This document shows positions 45,005 to 54,124 of a DNA stretch of 64,000 nucleotides, piece after piece. The DNA is from Paracidovorax citrulli. GTDB lineage: Bacteria > Pseudomonadota > Gammaproteobacteria > Burkholderiales > Burkholderiaceae_C. Each line of letters opens with the position of its first letter. Position 1 is the first letter of the stretch. The notes below the pieces were generated by a model, which saw only the letters and a list, made by a program, of their open reading frames with translations, was not told where the DNA came from and did not search any database. Made by a program: the position numbers and the translations under genes. The stretch lies in assembly GCF_900100305.1 (NCBI RefSeq), contig NZ_FNEY01000001.1, positions 186,001 to 250,000 on the forward strand. The letters are read 5' to 3'.

Positions 45005-46006
45005 ATGCGCGCGGATGTGTTTTTGGTGGAGCGCGGCCATGCCGCCACACGGTCGCAGGCGCAGCGCCTGATCGCGGCCGGTGTGCAGTGGCGCCTGGCG
45101 GCCGGCATGGCGTGGACGAAGGTGGCGAAGAACGGCGACGACATCCCGGCGATCGCCGAGGTCGAGTTGCTGGACGGGGCCGAGGCCCGGTATCTGTCGC
45201 GCGGCGGGCTCAAGCTGGAAGGGGCGCTGCAGGCCACCGGGTTGTCGGTGGCCGGGCGGCGCTGCCTGGACGTGGGGCAGAGCACGGGCGGTTTCACCGA
45301 TTGCCTGCTGCAGCACGGCGCGGCGCAGGTGATCGGCGTGGACGTGGGCCATGGACAACTGCACGAGCGGCTGCGCGATGATCCGCGCGTGGTGGGCGTG
45401 GAAGGGCTGAACGCCCGCTCCATGACCGCCGAGTCGCTGCAGGAGGCCTGCGAAGAGGCATTGTCCGAACGCGTCGAACGCGACGTGGAGGACAACGAGA
45501 CCCAGCCCGTGGCGCCCTATGCGTGGATGCGAAACGGCGGCCAGGTGGACGACGAGTACGACGACAGCGACGATGCCAAGGAGCACGAGGTGGAGGCCTT
45601 CAAGGCCGAGCGCGAGGCCAGGGCGCGCGCGCGTGCCGAGGGTGCGCTGCCCACCGAGCTGCGCCGCCGTGCGGGACGCGAGGACGTGGACATCACGCCC
45701 GAATTCGATCTCGTCACCGGCGATGTGTCCTTCATCTCGCTCACGCTGATCCTGCCGGCCGTGGTGCCGCTGCTCAAGGCGGACGGCGAGCTGCTGATGC
45801 TGGTCAAGCCGCAGTTCGAGCTGCAGCCGGGGCAGGTGGGCAAGGGCGGCATCGTGCGCGACCCGGCCCTGTATGCCCAGGTGGAGCAGCGCCTGCGCGA
45901 ATGCTGCGCCGCGGCGGGCCTGGACGTGGCCGGGTGGCACGACAGCCCGATCGACGGCGGCGACGGCAACCGCGAATTCTTCATCCACGCAAGGAGGAAG
46001 GCATGA
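45005..46006 (+). CDS. tlyA: TlyA family rRNA (cytidine-2'-O)-methyltransferase/hemolysin with large insertion
   Basis: A 333-residue protein. The S4-like N-terminus (ADVFLVERGHAATRSQAQRLI), KLEGALQA, LDVGQSTGGFTDCLLQHGA (SAM-binding) and GDVSFISLTLILP are TlyA marks. TlyA proteins are usually near 240-270 residues; here about 85 residues (143-230) are inserted between the GVDVGHGQLH block and GDVSFISL. The insert is charged and likely disordered, with DDEYDDSDDAKEHEVEAF and Arg/Ala-rich helix sequence. TlyA methylates 16S and 23S rRNA, but this substrate is not proven here. metF overlaps its stop. Confidence 0.85.
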   Translation: MRADVFLVERGHAATRSQAQRLIAAGVQWRLAAGMAWTKVAKNGDDIPAIAEVELLDGAEARYLSRGGLKLEGALQATGLSVAGRRCLDVGQSTGGFTDCLLQHGAAQVIGVDVGHGQLHERLRDDPRVVGVEGLNARSMTAESLQEACEEALSERVERDVEDNETQPVAPYAWMRNGGQVDDEYDDSDDAKEHEVEAFKAEREARARARAEGALPTELRRRAGREDVDITPEFDLVTGDVSFISLTLILPAVVPLLKADGELLMLVKPQFELQPGQVGKGGIVRDPALYAQVEQRLRECCAAAGLDVAGWHDSPIDGGDGNREFFIHARRKA

Positions 46007-46851
46007 GCCTTTCCACGCACGAGGCGGCCCTTCCGGTCAGCTTCGAATTCTTCCCTCCCAAGACGCCCGAGGGCGCGGACAAGCTGCGCACCGTGCGCCA
46101 GCAGCTCTACGCCCACCGTCCCGAGTTCTGCTCCGTCACCTACGGCGCGGGCGGCTCCACCCAGGAAGGCACCTTCGGCACGGTGCGCGAGATCCTGTCC
46201 GAAGGCGTGCAGGCGGCCTCGCATTTTTCGTGCATCGGCGCCACCCGCGAGGGCGTGCGCACGCAGCTCGCCCAGCTCAAGGCCATGGGCGTGTCCCGGC
46301 TGGTGGCGCTGCGCGGCGACCTGCCCAGCGGCTATGGCGCCGGCGGGGAGTTCCAGTACGCCAGCGACCTGGTGGCTTTCATCCGCGCCGAGGCGGGCGA
46401 TGATTTCCATATCGAGGTGGCCGCCTATCCGGAAGTCCATCCGCAGGCCCGCTCCCCCGAGGCCGACCTGCAGGCGTTCGCCACCAAGGTACGCGCCGGG
46501 GCGCATTCGGCCATCACGCAGTATTTCTTCAATCCCGACGCCTACTGGCGCTTCGTGGACGACGTGCGCGCCCTGGGGCTCGACGTGCCGGTGATACCGG
46601 GCATCATGCCGATCATGGGATCGACCCAGCTCATGCGTTTTTCCGACGCTTGCGGCGCGGAAATCCCCCGCTGGATCCGGTTGCGGCTGCTGGGCTTCGG
46701 CGACGACTCGGCCAGCATCCGCGCTTTCGGGCTCGACGTGGTGACTGCGCTGTGCGAACGCCTGCGCGCCGGCGGGGCGCCCTCGCTGCACTTCTACACC
46801 ATGAACCAGAGCGCCGCGACGCTGGAGATCTGCCGGCGCCTGGGGCTTTGA
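46003..46851 (+). CDS. metF: methylenetetrahydrofolate reductase
   Basis: A 282-residue FAD enzyme that makes 5-methyl-THF for methionine synthesis. VSFEFFPPKTPEGADKL, SVTYGAGGSTQEGTF, LVALRGDLPSGYG and SAITQYFFNPD are typical. AGGAGG lies 8 bases before the ATG; the start overlaps the tlyA stop (ATGA). With ahcY upstream it closes the methyl cycle: homocysteine from AhcY is remethylated with the MetF product. Normal bacterial length. Confidence 0.96.
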   Translation: MSLSTHEAALPVSFEFFPPKTPEGADKLRTVRQQLYAHRPEFCSVTYGAGGSTQEGTFGTVREILSEGVQAASHFSCIGATREGVRTQLAQLKAMGVSRLVALRGDLPSGYGAGGEFQYASDLVAFIRAEAGDDFHIEVAAYPEVHPQARSPEADLQAFATKVRAGAHSAITQYFFNPDAYWRFVDDVRALGLDVPVIPGIMPIMGSTQLMRFSDACGAEIPRWIRLRLLGFGDDSASIRAFGLDVVTALCERLRAGGAPSLHFYTMNQSAATLEICRRLGL

Positions 46852-46920
46852 CCCGCGACGGAGGCCGGCGGCGGACTCGGCCGTGTTGGGTAATATGGCG
46901 CCTCCCCGCGCGACCCTGAC

Positions 46921-47547
46921 ATGACGCCCGTTCTCGCTTCTTCCCTGATGGTTGCCCTGCTGTGGGCCGTGCTGCCCTCTGCCTCGGCCCAGCTGCGCTA
47001 CAGCTGCCGCGACAGCATGGGCAATGTCTTCTCCCTCTCGCGCCCCTGCCCGGCGGGCACGGTGACCACCGCCGCTGCGGCCGGTCCCCTGGAGCCCGCC
47101 GTGGCCCCGGGGCCATCGCGGTACGAGCCGCCGTCCCCGCCGCCGCTGCGCACCTTCCCGGAAGCGAACGAGTACCGGAAGTACATGAGCGCGCAGTGCC
47201 GCACGCTCCAGGACGCGATCCGGTCGGGCCCCGCGCGCGGCCTGCAGTCCGATGTGCTGTACGGCCTGCGCCGGGAGTACGAAAGGGATTGCAGGGAAGA
47301 GGAGCAGGAGGCGTCCGCGCGGTTCTACCGGGAGCAGCGTGAAGTCCGCCAGCAGCGCCGCGAGGAACTCCGGCAGGCCGAAGCGGCCGAACTGGCGTCC
47401 CGCGCGGAAGCCACCCGGCGGGCCGAGCAATGCACGGAGTCGCGCCGCATCCTGGCGGCCAAGCGGGCGCGTACCGATCTCACCGATGGCGAACAAAAGG
47501 ACTTGAAGCGTTTTGAAGAGGTTTTTGCAACGCGCTGTCAGCGCTGA
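46921..47547 (+). CDS. secreted coiled-coil protein with DUF4124-like N-terminus
   Basis: A 208-residue protein with a signal peptide (cleavage near ASAQ, residue 24). The mature part begins LRYSCRDSMGNVFSLSRPCP, similar to DUF4124, with two cysteines. It continues with a Pro-rich linker and a long charged helix (about residues 110-200, REQREVRQQRREELRQ) likely forming a coiled coil. TAATAT near 46893 may be its -10 box. It overlaps the RlpA-like gene by 35 bases, suggesting joint expression. Function unknown. Confidence 0.65.
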   Translation: MTPVLASSLMVALLWAVLPSASAQLRYSCRDSMGNVFSLSRPCPAGTVTTAAAAGPLEPAVAPGPSRYEPPSPPPLRTFPEANEYRKYMSAQCRTLQDAIRSGPARGLQSDVLYGLRREYERDCREEEQEASARFYREQREVRQQRREELRQAEAAELASRAEATRRAEQCTESRRILAAKRARTDLTDGEQKDLKRFEEVFATRCQR

Positions 47548-48223
47548 CTGGTGCTGCCCCGGAGGCCGGCTGTCCGTACTCTGGCTGTGCACCCTGGTGA
47601 CCGCCTGCGCGGTCGCGCCCGCGCCCGGCGATTCCACCGCTCCCGCCGCCGCGCCGGTGCCGGCACCCGCCCCTGCCCCTGCCGCGCAGGGCAAGGCCCC
47701 GGCGGAGCGGCTTGCCAGACCGGCGAAGCGCCCTTCCCGGAGCCCGGCCCCGGCGCCCGCGCCAGCCCAGGACGATGAGATCCCGGAGCGCGCGCCGGCC
47801 GACCGGTCGCGGGAGCAGCGGGCGCAGGAAGACGAGCGCTCCTCGGGGACAGGACTCGACCTGGATGGCGAACTGGCAGGATTCGGCGAGGAGGGCATGG
47901 CCTCGTGGTATGGCGCCCGCTTCCACAGCCGCCGCACCGCCAGCGGCGAGCGGTTCGACATGAACGACTTCACGGCCGCGCACCGCACGCTGCCCTTCGG
48001 CACGCGCATCTGCGTCCGCAGCCTCGTGACCGGGCGCTCGGTCCAGGTGCGCATCAACGACCGGGGGCCCCATTCGCCCGGGCGCATCGTGGACCTGAGC
48101 CGGGCGGCCGCGCAATCCCTCGGCCTGTTGGGCCTGGGCATCAAGCCGGTGGCGATCAGCCTGGCGCCCGCGGATCCGGATGCACCCTGTCCCGGTTCCC
48201 GGAACGACCCGGCGGCGCCGTGA
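47513..48223 (+). CDS. rlpA: RlpA-like lipoprotein (DPBB domain)
   Basis: A 236-residue protein from a TTG at 47513 inside the previous gene. The lipobox LVTAC puts the modified Cys near residue 32. A Pro/Ala/Glu-rich linker follows, then the double-psi beta-barrel: GMASWYGARFHSRRTASGERFDMN and TLPFGTRICVRSL, VRINDRGP, GRIVDLSRAAA, which carry the catalytic Glu and Asp of RlpA lytic transglycosylases. No SPOR domain is present, unlike P. aeruginosa RlpA. It should act on denuded peptidoglycan strands at the septum. Converges on rlmJ. Confidence 0.85.
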   Translation: MKRFLQRAVSADWCCPGGRLSVLWLCTLVTACAVAPAPGDSTAPAAAPVPAPAPAPAAQGKAPAERLARPAKRPSRSPAPAPAPAQDDEIPERAPADRSREQRAQEDERSSGTGLDLDGELAGFGEEGMASWYGARFHSRRTASGERFDMNDFTAAHRTLPFGTRICVRSLVTGRSVQVRINDRGPHSPGRIVDLSRAAAQSLGLLGLGIKPVAISLAPADPDAPCPGSRNDPAAP

Positions 48224-48229
48224 CCGGCC

Positions 48230-49129
48230 TCAGCCGCCTGACTCGAGGCTGTGGGCGGCGTGCTGCGCGTCCTGGGCCAGCAGCTGCGCCATCTGGGGCA
48301 GGGCAGGCTGCAGCGCCGCCTTGAGCGTGTAGGGCGGGTTCACGACGAACATGCCGCTCGCGGGCAGGCCCGGGCGCCGCTGCGTTCCGTCCGCGTCCGA
48401 GGTCATCTTGCTGGATTTCACGGTCAGGGTGGCATGCAGCCAGGGCTTGCCCGCGCGGGTGGCGAGCGTCTTCATCCGCCGAGGCAGGTCGTGGGCCTCG
48501 GGCCGCGGAATGATGGGGTACCAGATGGCATAGGTGCCCGTGGCGAAGCGCTTGAGCGCTTCTGCCAGCATGTCCAGAACCCTGCCATAGTCGCTCTTGA
48601 TTTCATAGCTGGGATCGCACAGCACGAAACCCCTCCGGGAAGGCGGGGGCAGGAACTTGCGGATGCCCTCGAAGCCGTCTTCGTGCAGCACCGCCACCTG
48701 GCGTCCGGCGTCGAGCTGCGCGACGTTGCCAGCCAGGGAGCGCAGGTCCGTGGGATGCAGTTCGAACAGCTTGAGCCGGTCCTGCGGACGCAGCAGCCGG
48801 TGGGCGATGAAGGGCGAGCCCGGATAGACTTTCGCCGCCGGGCCGGTGTTGAAATCCTGCACCAGGTCCACGTAGGCCTGCAGCGCCGGGGCGAGCTGGG
48901 TGCCTTCGGGTAGCGCGGTGCGCAGGAGGCGGAGGATGCCGTCGGCCGCTTCGCCGCTCGTGGCCGCGTAATCGCCGTCCAGGCGGAAGAGGCCCGCGCC
49001 AGCGTGGGTGTCCAGCACCGCGAGCGCGGCGTCCTTCTGGGTGAGGTGTTGCAGGATGGCGATCAATACCGTGTGCTTGAGCACGTCGGCATGGTTGCCC
49101 GCATGGAAGGCGTGGCGATAGCTGAACAT
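48230..49129 (-). CDS. rlmJ: 23S rRNA (adenine(2030)-N6)-methyltransferase
   Basis: A 299-residue SAM enzyme. The start FSYRHAFHAGNHADVLKH, DTHAGAGLF and the catalytic DPSYEIKSDY (a DPPY-type motif with Ser) match RlmJ, which methylates A2030 of 23S rRNA. The stop is 6 bases from the rlpA stop on the other strand. The 189-bp gap to the kinase gene holds both divergent starts; no clear promoter seen. Confidence 0.93.
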   Translation of the reverse strand: MFSYRHAFHAGNHADVLKHTVLIAILQHLTQKDAALAVLDTHAGAGLFRLDGDYAATSGEAADGILRLLRTALPEGTQLAPALQAYVDLVQDFNTGPAAKVYPGSPFIAHRLLRPQDRLKLFELHPTDLRSLAGNVAQLDAGRQVAVLHEDGFEGIRKFLPPPSRRGFVLCDPSYEIKSDYGRVLDMLAEALKRFATGTYAIWYPIIPRPEAHDLPRRMKTLATRAGKPWLHATLTVKSSKMTSDADGTQRRPGLPASGMFVVNPPYTLKAALQPALPQMAQLLAQDAQHAAHSLESGG

Positions 49130-49318
49130 AGGCCCCGATGGTAACCAGCCCCGCCCGCGTCCGCCGATGGGGCGAGGCCGGGCGGCGCGGCAGTTTCCTG
49201 GCCCGGGAACGCGCTTTGTTGCCCGTCCACGGTCCGCTTGCTGCATGATGGCGGCCATCGGCCGCTCCGGCAGACACCGCCGTGCCGTGGCGGCCCCCTG
49301 GATTTTTGCTTTTTCCCT

Positions 49319-51256
49319 ATGTCCGCTCCCACCCTCGTCACCGAACCCCAGAGCGAAGCCCACCACGTGGACGCATTGCCTGCGGGATCCCGCCTCGGAG
49401 AATTCGAGGTGGTCTCGCTGCTCGGCGTCGGGGGCTTCGGCATGGTCTACAAGGCATTCGACCATTCGCTGCTCCGGTTCGTGGCCATCAAGGAATACAT
49501 GCCCACGGCGCTGGCCGCCCGTGCGCACGGGCAGTCGCTCTGGGTGCGCTCCTCCTCGCACGAGCAGTCGTTCCAGGCGGGCCTGGCGTCCTTCGTGGCC
49601 GAGGCCCGGCTGCTCGCGCAGTTCGACCATCCCTCGCTGGTGAAGGTCTTCCGTTTCTGGGAAGCCAACCAGACCGCCTACATGGTGATGCCGCTCTATG
49701 CGGGCATGACGCTCAAGCAGGCGCGCGCCCACATGCGCACGCCGCCGCCCGAGGCCTGGCTGCGCAAGGTGCTCTGGTCCGTGCTGGGTGCGCTGCGGGT
49801 GCTGCACGAGGGCCAGACCCTGCACCGCGACATCTCTCCCGACAACATCTTCCTGCAGGACTCGGGGCTGCCGGTGCTGCTGGACCTCGGCGCTGCCCGG
49901 CATGCGATCACCGACCATTCCCACCGGCTCACGGCGGTGCTCAAGGTCAACTACGCGCCGATCGAGCAGTACAACGACGAGGGCAACGACCTGCGCCAGG
50001 GGCCCTGGAGCGATCTGTATTCCGTGGGGGCCGTCGTGCATGGCTGCCTGTGCAACGACACGCCGCTGCCCGCGACCCTGCGCGCGATCCGTGACCGGAT
50101 GGTGCCGTTCTCCCGTGTCGCCAAGACCGTGAAGCGCCAGTTCGGCGTCGAGTATTCGCCGCCCTTCGTGGCCGCTGTCTCGCAGACGCTCGCGCTGCAG
50201 CCGCAGGACCGGCCGCAGAGCATCGACGATTTCCTGCGCACCCTCGAGATGACGGCCCCGCCGGAAGGCATGGAGCAATTCGACTTCCGCGCCGAACTCG
50301 GCGACATCTGGGTCGAGCCGGCCGATCGCCGCGCCACGGGGGTGGCCGTTCCGATGATCGACATCACGTCCGTGCCGGCGCCGATGTCGGGCCTTCCGGT
50401 GCCCGAACCCATGGCTGCGCCCGTGCTGGCTCCCGAGCCAGTCGCCGTCACCACCGTGGTGCGCCGCGGTGCCGCGCCTCCCGTCGAGCCCGAGCGTGCC
50501 CCCCGCGACATGGCGCCAGGCGGCGATACGGTTTTCCTCGACAGTGCGGCCGAGGCCGGCGACTCCTGGTTCGAGCCTGCGGGCGTACACCGGCCGGGCG
50601 GTACAGCCACGCCCGGAGCGGGGGAAGCGGCCGTGGACAAAGCCGGGTCTGCGGCGGGCCGGCGGTCGCGCGCATGGATCATGGCGGGGGTGGCGGCCGT
50701 GGCTCTGGTCGCCGCCGCTGGCGGGGGATGGTGGGCCGCGCGTTCCGCCGACGACCAGCCGGCGGTGGCGGCAGCGGCCGTGCCCAGGACCCCGGAAGAG
50801 GAGATCATCACGGAAACGGTGGAGCCTGCTCCTCCTCCTGCGGCCGCTGCGGCCCAGGGGGCATCCTCTGCCCTGGCGGTGCCGGACCCCGCGCCCCCGG
50901 GTTCGGCAGAGGCCGGCACCCGATCCGCGGCAGCCTCCGCGCCGGGCGCAACTGCGGCTGCGGCGTCTTCTCCGCGCAACCGCCCGCCGGTGCGCAAGAC
51001 GGCGGAGGCTGCCGTGGCGGCCGCCCCCGCCACGCCCACGGCATCCCAGGCCGCGCTGGCGCCTGCGCCGCCACCGAAGCCCGCCCCGCGCGTGATCGGC
51101 CCGGACGAGGCGTGCGCGGATGCCGGCTTCCTGGCCCGGCCCATGTGCATCCACCAGGAATGCCAGCGTCCCGCGGTGGCGAACCATCCCCTGTGCGTGG
51201 AGAACCGCCGCCGGCTGGAGGCCGAGGAGCGCCGCCGGCTGATGCAGCCGCAGTGA
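49319..51256 (+). CDS. membrane-anchored Ser/Thr protein kinase
   Basis: A 645-residue Hanks-type kinase. The G-loop is [12 protein letters not shown]; Lys58 lies in VAIKEYM; the catalytic loop is [11 protein letters not shown] (Asp171, Asn176); the DFG motif is DLG (Asp189). After the kinase domain (to about residue 300) there is a Pro/Ala-rich juxtamembrane stretch, one helix at about residues 452-472 and an extracytoplasmic Ala/Pro-rich tail with a Cys-rich end ([17 protein letters not shown]). No phosphatase or FHA gene is near. The ligand and substrate are unknown. The ATG at 49319 is chosen over upstream in-frame codons. Confidence 0.9.
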
Positions 51257-51340
51257 GCGCAGGCGGCGCTCCTGCAGAGCGCTGTCGCTGCGTGCCGGAA
51301 GCGCCACGCCGATTGCCAGGGGCGGCTTCCGGGAGGGGAA

Positions 51341-51370
51341 TTGCGTTGACCCGAAGGTATTTCATATAAT
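51341..51370 (+). promoter_or_regulatory. rplM-rpsI promoter
   Basis: TATAAT at 51365-51370 with TTGCGT at 51341-51346 (18-bp spacing). The start would be near 51377, giving a leader of about 118 bases with GC-rich stem potential. L13 is known to autoregulate its mRNA in E. coli; whether this leader does so is not known. Confidence 0.7.
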
Positions 51371-51494
51371 GGCGGGCTTCGCAGCGATTTTCTGGTCCCG
51401 CGGCGAAGCATGCATCCCACCTAAGAGGCTTCCGTCCAGAGAAGCACCGACCGTGGAAAAGGACCGCCAAACCCTCTTTTTGCAAGAGAAACTC

Positions 51495-51923
51495 ATGTCC
51501 ACTTTCAGCGCAAAGCCCGCTGAGGTCGTGCACGAGTGGTTTGTGATTGACGCGACCGACAAGGTCCTCGGACGAGTAGCCAGCGAAGTTGCTCTCCGTC
51601 TGCGCGGCAAACACAAGGCCATTTACACGCCTCACGTCGATACCGGCGATTTCATCGTCATCATCAACGCCTCCAAGCTCAAGGTCACCGGCACCAAGTC
51701 CCTGGACAAGGTGTACTACCGCCACTCCGGCTATCCCGGTGGCATCACGGCGACGAACTTCCGCGACCTGCAGGCCAAGCACCCCGGCCGCGCACTCGAG
51801 AAGGCCGTCAAGGGCATGCTGCCCAAGGGCCCCCTGGGCTACGCCATGATCAAGAAGCTCAAGGTCTACGGCGGCGCGGAACATCCGCACACCGCTCAGC
51901 AGCCCAAGGCGCTGGAAATCTAA
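51495..51923 (+). CDS. rplM: 50S ribosomal protein L13
   Basis: A 142-residue protein, the exact usual length. [38 protein letters not shown] and [11 protein letters not shown] are L13 signatures. L13 binds 23S rRNA early in assembly. An in-frame extension upstream would run into the leader, so the ATG at 51495 is used. rpsI follows after 9 bases, the classic L13-S9 pair. Confidence 0.98.
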
Positions 51924-51932
51924 GGAGCCGAC

Positions 51933-52325
51933 ATGATTGGTGAATGGAACAATGGCACCGGCCGTCGCAAGTCCAGCGTCGCCCGCGTGTTTCTGAAGAA
52001 GGGTTCCGGCAAGATCACGGTGAATGGCAAGGACATTCAGCAGTATTTCGGCCGCGAAACCTCCATCATGATCGCCAAGCAGCCGCTCGTGCTGACCAAC
52101 CATGTCGAGACCTTCGACATCCAGGTCAACGTGCACGGCGGCGGTGAGTCCGGCCAGGCCGGCGCCACCCGCCATGGCATCACCCGCGCCCTGATCGACT
52201 ACGATGCAACGCTGAAGTCCGCCCTGAGCCAGGCCGGTTTCGTGACCCGCGATGCCCGTGAAGTCGAGCGCAAGAAGGTCGGTCTGCACTCCGCACGCCG
52301 CGCCAAGCAGTTCTCGAAGCGCTGA
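51933..52325 (+). CDS. rpsI: 30S ribosomal protein S9
   Basis: A 130-residue protein ending in [10 protein letters not shown], the conserved basic tail that reaches the P-site t[20 protein letters not shown] and [16 protein letters not shown] are S9 marks. AGGAG is 6 bases before the ATG. The operon ends with a terminator about 57 bases after the stop. Confidence 0.98.
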   Translation: MIGEWNNGTGRRKSSVARVFLKKGSGKITVNGKDIQQYFGRETSIMIAKQPLVLTNHVETFDIQVNVHGGGESGQAGATRHGITRALIDYDATLKSALSQAGFVTRDAREVERKKVGLHSARRAKQFSKR

Positions 52326-52381
52326 TCTTCGGTGCGCTGCACCTGGCCGCGAGGTGCTCCTGTGGAGTTCTTCCGGTCACG

Positions 52382-52408
52382 AAAAACCGCCATCATTGGC
52401 GGTTTTTT
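52382..52408 (+). terminator. rho-independent terminator of rplM-rpsI
   Basis: AAAAACCGCCA and TGGCGGTTTTT pair around a short TCAT loop with six T at the end. The opposite strand also ends in T, so it could work both ways. Confidence 0.9.
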
Positions 52409-52444
52409 GCTTTGGGCGAACGCTTTTTGAAGGAGGGTTGACGC

Positions 52445-53155
52445 ATGCGACTCAAGCTGCTGCGGCGCAGGCTGACCGTGAGCGCTCCGCGGGTTGCGAT
52501 CCGCAGCGCCATGCCCTGGCCCCTGCGCTGGATCGTACTGGCCGTGTTCTTCGGCCTGTGCGCCGCCATCGCCCTGTGGGCCTTCGAATTCGGCAAGAGC
52601 ATCGCGGGGCTGGATTCCCGGTCGAGGGATGAACTGCTCCGGTTGCGGGAAGAGGTGTCGCGGCTGCGGGAGGAAAACCGCGCGCGCGACGAGGCCTCCA
52701 GCGCCGAAGGCTCCCTGCTCACCGCCGAGCGCACGGCGCTGGAGCGCGTGATGGCGCGCATGCGGCAACTGGAGGCCGACAACCGCACGCTGCGCGACGA
52801 CCTGGGTTTCTTCGAAAAGCTGATTCCCGCCGGCAGGGCCGATGGCGTGAGCATCCGCGGCCTGCAGGCCGAAGCCATGGGCGCAGGCCAGCTGCGCTGG
52901 CAGGTGCTGGTGATCCAGCCGGTGCGCAATGCGCCGGCTTTCAAGGGGCGCCTGGAGCTGCTGGTGGAAGGGGTGCGCGACGGCAAGCCCTGGATGCAGC
53001 CGCTGCCCGGTGGTTCCCAGGCGCTGCAGTTCGAGCATTACCGTCGCGTGGAGGGGGTGTCGGAAATTCCTCCCGGCGCCGTGGTAAAAACCGTGACCGC
53101 GCGGGTCCTGGAGGGCAGTGCGGTCCGTGCCGCCCACCAGTTCCCGATGCAATGA
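52445..53155 (+). CDS. DUF6776-like membrane protein
   Basis: A 236-residue protein with a basic N-terminus, one transmembrane helix at about residues 29-50 (IVLAVFFGLCAAIALWAFEF) and a coiled coil at about residues 58-115 (ELLRLREEVSRLREENRARD). The C-terminal 110 residues are a beta-rich periplasmic domain. AGGAGG is 9 bases before the ATG. It lies between rpsI and a bactofilin gene, an arrangement I recall in related genomes. The fold is reminiscent of coiled-coil cell-shape or division factors, but the function is unknown. Confidence 0.7.
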   Translation: MRLKLLRRRLTVSAPRVAIRSAMPWPLRWIVLAVFFGLCAAIALWAFEFGKSIAGLDSRSRDELLRLREEVSRLREENRARDEASSAEGSLLTAERTALERVMARMRQLEADNRTLRDDLGFFEKLIPAGRADGVSIRGLQAEAMGAGQLRWQVLVIQPVRNAPAFKGRLELLVEGVRDGKPWMQPLPGGSQALQFEHYRRVEGVSEIPPGAVVKTVTARVLEGSAVRAAHQFPMQ

Positions 53156-53225
53156 CCGCCGGCGCGCCTGCGGAAACGAAGAGAAGAGGGGCCGGGAGCG
53201 GCCGTCCCGCCAAGGAGGTTTCACC

Positions 53226-53627
<402 letters not shown>

Positions 53628-53691
53628 ACGGCGTGAAAACGCCATTGCAGTACCATCGAGCCCAATTCCTCCCCTCAGCCGGAGACACCCC

Positions 53692-54057
53692 ATGAGCGCA
53701 GTAGCCGAGAACATCCAGACCGAAATGCCCGCCCCCATCGTCTTCACCGACAGTGCAGCCGCCAAGGTGGCCGACCTGATCGCCGAAGAGGGCAATCCCG
53801 ACCTGAAGCTCCGCGTATTCGTGCAAGGCGGCGGCTGCTCGGGCTTCCAGTACGGCTTCACGTTCGACGAGATCACGAACGAGGACGACACCACCATGAC
53901 GAAGAACGGCGTTTCGCTGCTGATCGACGCCATGAGCTACCAGTACCTGGTGGGCGCCGAGATCGACTACAAGGAAGACCTGCAGGGCGCCCAGTTCGTC
54001 ATCAAGAACCCGAACGCCACCACCACCTGCGGCTGCGGATCGAGCTTCTCGGTCTGA
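53692..54057 (+). CDS. erpA: iron-sulphur cluster insertion protein
   Basis: A 121-residue A-type carrier. The three cluster cysteines are in [11 protein letters not shown] and [11 protein letters not shown], as in ErpA/IscA, and the [13 protein letters not shown] segment is ErpA-like. It delivers Fe-S clusters to apoproteins. CCGGAG is 9 bases before the ATG. A strong terminator follows 18 bases after the stop. Confidence 0.96.
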   Translation: MSAVAENIQTEMPAPIVFTDSAAAKVADLIAEEGNPDLKLRVFVQGGGCSGFQYGFTFDEITNEDDTTMTKNGVSLLIDAMSYQYLVGAEIDYKEDLQGAQFVIKNPNATTTCGCGSSFSV

Positions 54058-54075
54058 CCGCCTCCGTGTGAGAGC

Positions 54076-54099
54076 AAGCCGCCCGAGGGCGGCTTTTTT
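54076..54099 (+). terminator. rho-independent terminator after erpA
   Basis: AAGCCGCC and GGCGGCTT pair around CGAG and are followed by T6. Confidence 0.9.
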
Positions 54100-54124
54100 G
54101 TTCCTGCAGAAGCCGTCTCTCCCG

